Shown piece by piece: positions 1 to 12,400 of a stretch of DNA of 35,000 nt. The notes beneath the pieces were generated by a model. The model did not search any database. It was not told the DNA's origin and worked only from the letters and a program-made list of their open reading frames with translations. Within the stretch, counting starts at the first letter, position 1; the number at the start of each line of letters is the position of its first letter. Source of the stretch: Glandiceps talaboti (lineage: Eukaryota; Hemichordata; Enteropneusta; Spengelidae). The DNA lies in assembly GCF_964340395.1 (NCBI RefSeq), contig NC_135571.1, positions 11,441,440 through 11,476,439 on the forward strand. The letters are read 5' to 3'. A program made the position numbers and the translations under genes.

Positions 1-1555
1 TAACTTGCATTGTTTGACTGTGACGTTTGTTGAAATACTACTGGCATATCTTTCCGGTTTAGTTGTGTAACGTTTAAATACTTCATGAATGACATAGGGT
101 GAGTTTTCGGTATACCCTATTTTGCGCGGGTAAAGTTATTTCGCGAAAAAAACAAACCATGTCGATCTGTCAAAGTATGTTCGGGTACAAGGTCAGACTA
201 TTAGTTGATTTGCCGCCGATGTTACCGCGGGAAAACTTTGCAGACCATAAAGTCAATACAGAATACAAAGGGCTGTTTACTGTCGTATTCACCATCGCGA
301 GTAGATATAGCAAAGGGAATTGGAGTGTCCGGTCACGCAAATATGTTCGTATAAAGTGCCAGAGAGGTGAGAATATTTTTAATGAATGTAGCAGTTCTTC
401 AACGTCTATCAATGAAATGTGTAAATTTTATGTCCATCATGAATAAATTATCACAAAATGCTTGTCCAAGTGTTACCGACGAAGGGTTGTGTTGTTAAAA
501 CTTCAAGACCTATGGTGACAACCACAGAAAAGTAAACATTCAACCCCATGGCACGCTGAATGTAGTATCTGACATTCCCTGTGCGCGCCTAAATTTTTGA
601 CGACAGAGGAGAGCCATTTACTAGATAAATGCGTATACCCATGTTAATCGTAAATAGCACTTCTGAATTTTACAAATCTACCAATTTTCAGTAGATAACG
701 TTCAACATTATAGATTAACTAATTTCCGATATGGAAAAAACTTGTGAATGATTGCTCAATATCAAGTTCCACCTACCTCATGTGATTTGGTCTCCCTTAA
801 AGTCACTTTATGCAGTTTTTACAGGCCCCCTCAATGTGTAGGTTGACGTCAATCTTACGATCTTGCTGATGAGACAAATAGCCGGGTATTTTAAATCGAC
901 AAATCAATCTAAGCATGGGCACTTCCTACGCATAAGAATGTGAACTTCCAAGATTGTTCGGTTTTCTTTTGCAGTAGGTTGCTTCGCTTTATCTTCCACG
1001 GGATGCACTTGCAACACGTGTATGTGACAGGGCAAAAAATACTCAGTGTTAACGGTATCGTTTCTGACAAGATGGGGAAATCATTCAAGTTACAGCAGGT
1101 CGCACCAAGACCCCTCAAGTTCTTAGTTATTAACACATTTACTGTATACAACTACTTGAGATAACCCAGTTAACTGTTCAAAAGAACAGATGATAGGAAA
1201 GAGGTCAGCGATAGACCAACACTGTCCACAGAAAAAAAACAGACGTTAATATCAAGTTTGCAAACGGAGTACCATTGTCAAACAGTTTTCAAAATGTGAG
1301 CATCTCTAAATTCTATTCTCTTTTTGTTTCCTGTTACTTCGCGTATCGACTTAAAAAATGAATTAAAGTATCCGATAATTATTCAGTTAGCTAACATGAA
1401 TGAAACATACGAAATTTTATAAAACAAAACGTTTTGTTAACAGCTTCTTTATTTTTCTAAACGCTGACAGGACGTATTTAATCATTATTTTCGACTATGA
1501 CAACATTCATAGTCATGAAACTGTTACCGGACAGATAGCCATGTACACAGGAAGA
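1..1555. other. No gene recognised
   Basis: The longest open frame (99-446, 115 codons) has no recognisable domain, signal or exon-like splice sites. The rest is AT-rich unique-looking sequence. Confidence 0.5.
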
Positions 1556-1581
1556 CAGACAGAGTGGCAGACAGAGAGATG

Positions 1582-1678
<97 letters not shown>

Positions 1679-1807
1679 GTAGATAGGTAGATATACAGAC
1701 TGACGGATGGATAGACTGATGGACACGGACGGACGGACAAACAGACAGGCAGGCACACCGATGGACATACATACATACATACATACATACATACATACAT
1801 ACATACA

Positions 1808-1841
<34 letters not shown>

Positions 1842-1924
1842 CATACATATATACATACATACATACATACATACATACATACATACATACATACATACAT
1901 ACATACATACATACATACAGACAG
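1556..1924. repeat. Compound tetranucleotide microsatellite (GATA)n-(GGAC)-(CATA)n
   Basis: (GATA)n covers about 1578-1693, a GGAC/CAGA/CAGG-rich bridge 1694-1763, and (CATA)n 1764-1920 with two ATATATA interruptions. Open frames of up to 171 codons on either strand here are repeat artefacts. Confidence 0.95.
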
Positions 1925-2562
1925 AATTTCAGAGTTCTACATATATAAAATGTAAGACTTACATAATTGAGTACTTTAGATATAACAAAGGCTAAATCAT
2001 TATAATTTATTATAAATATCAGTATCACATTTCACGGCATCAAATAAGATAGGTTCAGTCAATACTCTTATGGCACACATTTCACTTAATAAACGAGAGT
2101 GAAGACTTGGTGATTTCTCCACCTTGTTGTCATGGCAATGATTTGTCAATGTATTGGTGATATCAGACAATTCAGACATGTGTGTGGTACGCGCTAGATA
2201 GCTCCATGGTGTGAATTTATTTACGTCCTAAATTCTGAGTGTTATTTGTATAATACAGTCTTCCCTGGACAAAAATAATCACACTCTATCTGACAAAATG
2301 AAATGACATACTGTTACCAAAAAAGTAGCCATTTAATTGAAAACTGCATAACCCTCATCCCCACCCCTTCCCAACATGCATCATACTATTATCCGCGTCT
2401 CTTTGTTACAATTCTGACCATAATATTATTGTACCTGAAGAATACAGAATACTTCTACAATTCACCGTGACGGTCAGCCTGTTCAACTGTTGAAACGTAG
2501 GTTCTGAATAAATGCAACTCACATACATCCAAAAACAGATGCAACTATTTTGATACGATGTT

Positions 2563-2563
<1 letters not shown>

Positions 2564-2624
<61 letters not shown>

Positions 2625-2700
2625 GTGTCGGTGTACGCATGTGTTTTGTGTTCATGTGTACGTGTGTGTGTCTTTTTGTGTATGTATGTTTGTGTAACAA
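2564..2700. repeat. (TA)n microsatellite with GT-rich flank
   Basis: (TA)n about 2564-2618, followed by degenerate GTGT/GTAT-rich sequence to about 2700. Confidence 0.93.
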
Positions 2701-4207
2701 CTGAAGATTTTCAGCATTTGAGATTTACCGTCAAAATAGTACGCTCAAATGTCTCACATTTTTGAATATGTATCATTCAATTCTGATTAAATCCACACGA
2801 AAACCCTATGTAATTACTAAAGTAAACAATGGGTACGGAAGTTATTGCAGTTCCACATTACGAAATATGGATTGGTTATGTTATGAATAGTGATATATGA
2901 GTATACAGCAAATTATACCAAACAAGAGCCAAGTTGAACAAAACATACGGAATACTAGGCTCTGGTCGTTCTACGTCACGACAACACGCGTTTATGTCAC
3001 AACAATGCGTGTCTACGTCACTGGTTCTGCTGTGTTCGAAATATGAGTCAAAACGTTCAAAATTGCCATTACTTACCACGCTTTTTCTGTGATATTACTA
3101 GCACTGGTATGATTATTTTACTCTCCAATATATTTTTTCGTTCACCCGGAAAATGCTCGTCTAGCGACTCGTAGTGACAAAGGCTCCTTATGTCACTCGT
3201 ATTTTCCTCGGCTGAAGGAAGACAAATATTGGGGAACAGTATCTAATTATCCAGCAGCTGGTGATCTGTCAACTTGTTTCTTACTTTTTTACATTTAGTA
3301 TGTTTATTTATTATGTTTAAACACTATTCTAGATACTGTCCGTGGCTTCCAATCTCTTCTCACATCTAGCTCAAACAGGAGCTTAGATGACATTTCAAAT
3401 TCAAATGAAGTCACCCACACTAATTTAAAGTGGCCATGTGGACTAGTATTGGGGTATTTATTTTGGAATTTTGATTTTAAAAAAATCAACTTTAACTCCT
3501 TTATCACAAACGCACTGGTGTCTTTTATTCGCTGGTTGTATTAAAAGACGTTTCCTTTGAAGAAGGCTACTTATCTACAAACTTCTCTGCAATCAAGCTA
3601 AAACACATGTTTTCACGATATACATAATGTAGGTGATTAGTGAGGCGATTATTATCGGTAACTATGAAATTTTACTCTTCAAATACGGAGAGTGACAAGT
3701 GGGAATAATTTTAACACATGAATTTCCCAAGACGATGGTGTCATATAGTATTTCCCGTTCAATATTATGGTCATGATGCTTATCCTTACATTTGACTAGT
3801 GTCAAAACTTCCGGTTACAAAAATAAATCTGTACATGTTTGGAAATGATATACCGCAACCGAAAGGTAAAATTTGTATAACGTACTCAGTACTAGTAATT
3901 TTTCAAATTGACATTGGCTAAGTTTACAAGATAGAGACGGAGCAAGTTGGGTATACCATCGAGATTCTTTAGAAAATAATTCAGTATATGTTGCTTATCA
4001 GAAAGATCTAACGCAAGAAAAAAGTGACAACAGCAGAGATTCCCTTAAGGTACTGTGTAGAAAATGCCACTGAAAACGAAAGTTCTCAAATTCACTTCAA
4101 ACTGTGCCATATAGAAGCTTGCTTCTTGTCCGTTTGAAATAATAAAAGAAATTTCGGGTCTACAATCTTGTTTTTCAAAAAAATCTTTTATTTTTCCAAA
4201 GGGTAAA
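2701..4207. other. No gene recognised apart from the dispersed repeat at 2957-3180
   Basis: Short open frames only; none shows a known motif. Confidence 0.5.
2957..3180. repeat. Dispersed repeat family, copy 1
   Basis: GCTCTGGTCGTTCTACGTCA through ACTGGTTCTGCTGTGTTCGA, AAAACGTTCAAAATTG, GATATTACTAGCACTGGTAT and CTCGTCTAGCGACTCGTA matches 33177-33412 over its whole length with scattered differences. It starts with short internal repeats of the GCGTGTCTACGTCAC type. No protein is seen. Confidence 0.85.
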
Positions 4208-4335
4208 CACAGTATTGCGGCCATATTGGATTCTAAAATGGTGTAAGTTTTACCACAGTATTGGGCGGCCATATTGGATTCTAAAATGGCGTAAGTTTTA
4301 CCACAGTATTGGGCGGCCATATTGGATTCTAGACA
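4208..4335. repeat. 48-bp tandem repeat, about 2.6 units
   Basis: GCGGCCATATTGGATTCTAA starts at 4217, 4265 and 4313 (period 48). Because 48 is a multiple of 3, the minus strand is open and reads a 16-residue repeat (MAAQYCGKTY.ILESN). The same core (GCGGCCATATTGGATTCTAA) recurs once at about 14979-14998. Confidence 0.88.
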
Positions 4336-4339
4336 TTTT

Positions 4340-5427
4340 GACCTCTATCTAAAAAGTTCGTACGGTGACTCGATTTATTTTTTATTTTAACTGAGAATGG
4401 GTTCGAACATTTAAGTCTGCATCGAACAAAACTATCAATTGTAGCACTGTACATCTTTGTTATTGTTTTATATATTTTTGTTGAATCTTTCCTTGACACT
4501 TAAAATGGTACAAGTTGAGTTTTTAAGTTTTTTGCTCACGTGAAAATACACTACAAATAAAACGTTGATTTACTATCCTAGTATAATGTTAAAGTCGGTG
4601 CATATCTTCTATGACATATATTACAATTCGTGTTCTGGTACATGGTATTCTTAGAACTGCTGATTGCATAGTAGTGAGTTCCAGTACATTTTTGAATTAC
4701 ATTATCAGATCATACCAGGTTTGAGTTCAGTTAATTGCAAATGGTGGCTAAAGTATAGATAAGTAAGTTGTTTACTTTGAGTACACTTTAATATGCATAT
4801 AAAATTACACCGAAAAATATTTAAAGCCAGGTTGTTGTGTCCCTTTTATTCCTATGTATATGCTTCCATGTAGCATGTGTAGTAACTTTTAATTAACGAG
4901 AAACCGGGGTTCTTGGATCGGTTTGAAAGTTGATGTTTCTTTAACGTCTCCTCTTCTAGATCTACAGTCTGACTCGGTTCTAAATGGTATGCTATCATCA
5001 ATGTCTGATTCCATCCAATATCGTTTTATTGTGGGAGTTTGAGATTACACGACGTTGTCCCTTAGAGTGTCAGCGTGTAATATGACACTCTAATCACACC
5101 TATTAGCTATATAGAATTTGAAGACTTATTGCAGATTACCAACTCAATACGGATGATGTTCTATCATAGTCAGCTGAACATAACAAGCCACTCACATAAA
5201 AAAAATCACCTTACACCTTTTTGTCCGCTTTCAGCAGAGATGTTTGAAGAGAGCACATGTTTCAGTCTGCTGTACCATCATTTTTAGCTGACATAACCCT
5301 TTCGTAAAATTAAATGTCCCGCTTATTCTTTAGAAGGGGTTGAATTGTAAAGGTCTTTGTAAAAGTGTCTTCGGTAAATAAAGAACGGCTCTTTTGAACC
5401 CATGGTTACAAGTGAATTTACAACAAC
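4340..5427. other. No feature recognised
   Basis: AT-rich sequence with stops in all frames; it ends at the inverted-repeat element. Confidence 0.5.
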
Positions 5428-5486
5428 GTAAGGCCTAACAAAAGAAATTGTGTGGTTCAGACAACGCTCAATTTTAGAATAGATGG

Positions 5487-5743
<257 letters not shown>

Positions 5744-5749
<6 letters not shown>

Positions 5750-5993
5750 TATTACGCTCTGCCACTGCGGTATAGAGCACTGTCTTAGCAGATTGATACT
5801 CACCGAGTATATATATATATATATATAGATATATAGATATATATATAACTTGGTGAGTATCAATCTGCTAAGACAGTGCTCTATACGGCAGTGGCAGAGC
5901 GCAATAGTTTTGTATATATATATATATATATATATAACTCGGTGAGTATCAATCTGCTAAGACAGTGCTCTATACCGCAGTGGCAGAGCGCAG
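5744..5993. repeat. Second palindrome plus a third direct copy of its arm
   Basis: The arm CAAAACTATTACGCTCTGCC..GATACTCACC (5744-5806) is inverted at about 5851-5912 around a (TA)n loop. The same arm recurs in direct orientation at 5937-5991, again bordered by (TA)n. The three copies differ at a few bases. Confidence 0.85.
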
Positions 5994-6113
<120 letters not shown>

Positions 6114-6388
6114 TGTCTAGTTCAGGTAGATATGTTTTCGTTGTTTTCCATATGGTCTCTGTGTTATTGGTTTCTTCTCATCAGATGTACAGCCATTGCA
6201 GATTGGAAGAACGGTTTTATATTTTCTTTTCAGGTTGATGTCTGTTTCCGCATCCACTATTTCTGTTTAATTTTCGCGATTTTATTATTTTTTTCTTAAA
6301 TACCTAAAAAAAAGTTTATGATCGGCGTGAACAACCAAGTGGGGACGGATGACCGGAACCACATAATTTTTTTGTTAGGCATAATTGC

Positions 6389-6871
6389 CAATCATAAATC
6401 AATCAATGTTTATTATGTATTTTTCCAGCTCAATACACATCTGGGGAGAATCTGAATTCTTAAGATAACGCAGGTAACATTTTAGCTCCGTGACGGGAAG
6501 ATTAGATCGTTGACCTGTGGGATGCTGAGAGTATTAGAAACACTATACCTGAGATCATATACCTATATCTTTTTAATTTTTAAGCCAAATTTTGGGGAGG
6601 GAGTTACTTATGAGTTTAAATTAACAATTGGACAATTGGGAGAAGGGGTACATCCACTGGAAGCAATAGAAGTGTGTGTTAACTGATCGGCCCGAGTTGA
6701 TATTGGACCCAATCTTAGTTATGCCTTAGGTTTCAGTGCTATGCTTATTATGACGTATACAGGCATACAGGTATACAGGTACAATTCTGATTATAGGCCT
6801 TATTTAGGCCTCTGATATCAGATCATGGTTAACTAAAGTCTTATCAGTGCGTATGCTTGCATAGTCTTCAA
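6389..6871. other. No gene; possible 3' tail of the retrotransposon remnant
   Basis: It holds GGCATACAGGTATACAGGTA repeats (about 6760-6782) and the palindrome AGGCCTTATTTAGGCCT (about 6795-6812), both on the 3' side of the minus-strand RT remnant. Confidence 0.4.
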
Positions 6872-7195
6872 TTACATTTCATTTGTAAGTCCTTCCCAGT
6901 GTCTATCTAAACGTCTCTCAAAAGTATATAGATTTTGTGCATCCACCACATTATTTGGGGAGACTATTCCATTGGTTTATACTTCTATGTACAAAAGAAA
7001 TTTTTTACTAATATCCAGCCTTGTATGGACTTTGAACAGTTTATATTGATGCCCTCTAGTGTCACAATGTCTGGTCTTGACAAAATCAGTCACTCGAGTG
7101 TCATATTTCCCTGACATAATTTTATAGAGTTCAATCATATCTCCCCGTAGACGACGATAAGCCAAAGTTGGTAAGCCAAAGTATACCCCTAACAC
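6872..7195 (-). pseudogene. Decayed C-terminus of a non-LTR retrotransposon reverse transcriptase
   Basis: The minus-strand frame reads LGVYFGLPTLAYRRLRGDMI, then ELYKIMSGKYDTRVTDF, GHQYKLFKVHTRLD, a stop, and NGIVSPNNVVDAQNLYTFER followed by RLDRHWEG and TAA at 6872. This matches the end of CR1/L2/Jockey-type ORF2 proteins (L..YRR.RGDMIE.YKI; R...R; N..LP..VV.A.....F...LD..W). An internal stop and the lack of upstream RT motifs show a 5'-truncated, dead copy. Downstream, at about 6760-6790, short repeats of the TACCTGTATG type could be its 3' tail. Confidence 0.75.
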
Positions 7196-7234
7196 ATAAA
7201 CTACACGTCAAAGAAGTACAGGAGATTTTATCAT

Positions 7235-7455
7235 TTTTTTGGAGGGAGGGAGGGAGAGAAGAGAGAGAGCCATAGAGTCAGATGTAGAGTGGTAGACACA
7301 GAGCGATAGACATAACGGTATAGACAGTAACAATCTAGATAGCGCCAACACTTATTTCAAGACAGGCAAATATAGAGAGAAGCGTATATATATGCATACA
7401 GTTAGAAAGATAAACAGGTAGATAGAGTGGGGATGAGACAGTTGAAAATATGCAA

Positions 7456-7539
<84 letters not shown>

Positions 7540-7615
7540 GGAGAGAGATATATATAGAGGGAGGACGGGAGGGAGGGGGAGAGAGAGAAAGAGACAGACA
7601 GACAGACAGACAAAG
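7235..7615. repeat. (GA)n microsatellite with GAGG/GACA flanks
   Basis: A nearly pure (GA)n run at about 7459-7537, preceded from 7235 by AGG/AGA-rich sequence and followed by GAGG, GGGA and (GACA) repeats to about 7612. Confidence 0.93.
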
Positions 7616-7817
7616 GGAAAAAGCAAAGGGAAAGTGAGAAATTGTCATAAAATGCTGTATCAACATTGAGGGCGCTTTGACAATTTGCAACTTTGAAGTA
7701 TTTCTGAAGTACGAATCTGACATTGGTATGTAAATAGATGTGCTCAATTATCCAGGCTTATTTGACTAAAATGTTGTTTTATAAAAAACAAAAAACAAAA
7801 GCTTTTTGTACAATAAT

Positions 7818-7895
7818 TTATCTATCTATCTATCTATATTATCTATCTATCTATCTATCTCTGTTCCTCTCTATATATATATGTCTGTCTGTCTT

Positions 7896-7926
<31 letters not shown>

Positions 7927-7930
7927 GTCT

Positions 7931-8012
<82 letters not shown>

Positions 8013-8085
8013 ATCTATCTATATATATATATCCGTGACTGTCTGTCCATACATCCATCTACTCATCCACCCGTCTGTCTATCTC
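7818..8085. repeat. Compound (TCTA)/(TCTG) microsatellite
   Basis: Alternating blocks of TCTA, TCTG, TCCG and TA repeats. The open frames over it are repeat artefacts. Confidence 0.95.
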
Positions 8086-8099
8086 AGATGGTGGCTTTA

Positions 8100-9311
<1,212 letters not shown>

Positions 9312-9415
9312 TATGCCTAACCTAACGTTATTCTTAACATAACTTGACTTAATTAACACTAGAGGTGTGTAATTATTTAACAGAAGCAAAGACACTGTGA
9401 CAGACTCTGATAAAG

Positions 9416-9490
9416 ATGGCAGTCCTCTTTATATATGGCCTGGTCGTTGTTTGTCAGATACTATACTCTGTACAATCTGATGATATCTTT
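9416..9490 (+). CDS. CTLD/WAP gene, coding exon 1 (signal peptide)
   Basis: The ATG at 9416 opens a 25-codon exon ending at TTT before a GTAAGT donor at 9491 (phase 0). The peptide MAVLFIYGLVVVCQILYSVQ has a hydrophobic core typical of a secretory signal. I chose this ATG because it directly precedes that core and the exon joins in frame to exon 2. The 5' UTR and promoter are not defined; a long (CT)n tract ends about 108 bp upstream. Confidence 0.85.
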
Positions 9491-12400
9491 GTAAGTGTCT
9501 AAGTATACATAGTATATCATAATAAGTTCAGATTCTTTTACCATAATTCATAACAGAATAAATTATTATCATTATTATTGAATATTCCTTGGAGTAATTT
9601 AATATATTATCAATCTTAGCAGAAATTAATCGATTGATGAATTATTATTGGTCACCGATACTAAAGATCATAATTTGTTTGAGTGATCTGTCTGTCTGTC
9701 TGTCTGTCTGCGGTCTGTCTGTGTGTATGCCTGTCTCTCTGTCTGTGTGTATGTATGTATGTATGTATGTATGTATGTATGTATGTATGTATGTATGTAT
9801 GTATGTATGTCTGTCTGTCTGTCTGTCTGTCTCTCTGTCTCTCTGTCTCTCTGTCTGTCCTTATCTATCATACGAGCTTTTGACATGATTTTATTTTGAT
9901 ATACACAGGATCGTACTAGTAGAGCAATGACCGCTGATACAAGTAAGTATTATAAAGAATCTATGAATGATAAATATTACATGTAACACCTCAAAGGTCC
10001 ATTTTGGAGAAGGGTTAAAAGGATAGGCGTAAAAACAGCTGAGTTCTAGCAAAAAGCAAACCCAGACCAACAGAAACACCCTATATAATCCTTAGGCCTA
10101 AAAAATAATTGTTTGGTTCTGGTTACCCGACCCCCACCTAGCGTTTCACTTCTGACCCTAAACTTTTTTATGTATTCGAGAAAAAAACAAAATCGCAAAA
10201 AATTGTGAAATCTCACGAGAAATAGTGGGTGCGGAAACTGACATCAACTTTAAAATATTACCAGTTACACATTTTACAAGTTAAGTATTGTAAAAAAAAA
10301 AAAAAGTGAAAGAGTGGGCTGATGTATTTCCTGGGATGTTGATTTTTAAGTGCGGACTCAAAAATCAATTTCATTAGATTTATTGCACCGTAGCTACACA
10401 AATACCGTCAAGAGTGTGTTGTATCTAACTAAACGTTTCAAAAAACGTTTCCGTACCAGCAAGTGTAGTTTTAACTATAAGTGAAATGGCAAACCGACTG
10501 GTGCAAATCGTTCACCGAAAATTGAATTTTTTTTTATATCTCGCAAACGTTGCGTGTGTATTTTCTAGTGACCGTCTGATCCTGAAAGAGCTACCAGTTG
10601 ATTTCATAATATCATTATTCACGCTCACTGGAAATGTTTTGTTCAGTTCTAATTCTGTGACGTCATCAACACATGCTCGCATAATGAGATGGACGAATAA
10701 TGAACGTGACGAATTTTATGCTCCGGTCGTTAAAACTAACGAGTATGCATTAACCTTTAGTTTCAAGTATTCAAAAGCAATATTTCAATGTTCAGTCTCT
10801 TCTATACCATGTATAATATATGGACAGTTTCCCATACAAAACAACAACAACAATGTTTATGGTTGGGGGCTTAGACTAGGATCGGTCAGGTTCGGAGTAA
10901 AAAAATGTGTGGTTCCGCTTACATTCAATTTTAGAATAGATGGGGTAGGTAGATTGTTTATTTTATTTTACTTAATTTTTTTCATATGTGAGTGTCTAGT
11001 TCAGGTAGTTATGTTTTCCATTGTTTTCCATATGGTCTCTGTGTTATTGGTTTCTTCTCATCAGATGTACAGCCATTACAGATTGAAAGAACAGTTTTAT
11101 ATTTTTTTAAGTTGATGTCAGTTTACGCATCCACTATTTCTTGCGAGACTTTTCGATTTTATTATTTTTCTTCTCGAATACGTAAAAAAAATGTTTAGGG
11201 TCGGCGTGAAAAATTAGGTGGGGTCGGGTAACCGGAACCAAACAACTGTTTTATTTTCCTTGTCGGAAACGCATTTTTTTTGTTTGGCCTAATTAATACT
11301 TTGCTACTTTACAACGAGGTGTAATTTGTAAAACACGATGACATTCATTTTTTCTCTTTTCTAACTGTTTATAGAAAGATTTGTTGTCGTGGACGAGAAA
11401 GTGAAATGGGAAGAGGCCGCAAACATTTGTGAGAATAAAGGGGGACAGCTTGCACAGCCTGACAGCAGCGTGGCAAACGATTATTTCGAAAACAGGTTGA
11501 ACGTGATGATTGCTAGTACTACGGGTACGCATGCGTATTGGATTGGATTGAGATATGATAAGAGACAGGAGGTCTTTAGGTGGTATGATAGAACTGCTAT
11601 GACGTACTCAAACTGGGGTAAAAATGCTCCCGGGAATTTTCAATCGAAGGAGTGTGTAAGAATAAAGTAAGTCGAACTAAGCATTGAATTATAAATTCTA
11701 CAGTTTATATTTATGACCCGGATATAGATTTTGCCGACCTAAGGTGTCTGGCAGAAGGGTCAGGGTTCAAGGAAGACCAGAGAATAACGTTAATACTGCG
11801 ACACAAAAATCAAAAGCCAGATTGTGTGTCCACTCCGGGGGCGGTACCAATGGCCAGCTCTGTTCACTGGTTAGGGGTGTGTGGCTCCCGGGGGCGGTAC
11901 CAGTGGTAAGCTCTGGTAGGGGTGTGTGGCCAGTGCTGGAAACCCAAGACCCCATTCTAGACCCATTTTGACCAAAAGTCAATACCCCATTTTAGACCAT
12001 TACAGGATTAAGATGAAAGTTTAGACTAAAAGAAATAAAAAAATACCAAAAATTTTCCTTACGAGGCAACATTTGGGACAATTAATGGCAGTTATGATTC
12101 GGTAAAGGACAGTATGGATCACAGTTTAGACCAAGCAAACTTATACTCAAATAAGGGAAGTAGACGGACAGTCACGTTAATTGCAATATGTGGTAAAGTT
12201 TGCCAGATAAGAGCTCGAGCGTAATAAGGAAAGTTGTTGTACATGTTCGATGGGTAATTGAATTGCATTTGAAGTGATACTGGGTATATATGATCATACA
12301 TAAACAGTTCAACTTAAACGGAGATAATCTATTCAGTTCGATTATCCTAATCCAACCGACAAACTCCATACAACTAAAAGTTTCTATACTATGATATGGC

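Noticed and set aside
99-446. 115-codon open frame near the window start
   Set aside because: No recognised domain, signal peptide or flanking splice pattern; chance length is plausible.
1478-2028. Open frames of up to 171 codons over the GATA/CATA microsatellite
   Set aside because: The translation is poly-(YVCM), poly-(YLSI) and poly-(HTYI), which is the product of tetranucleotide repeats with no stop codon.
10486-11115. 209-codon open frame, the longest non-microsatellite frame in the window
   Set aside because: It lies within the composite inverted-repeat element, its 3' third is the repeated non-coding segment also found at 6112-6388, and it has no transposase or other motif.
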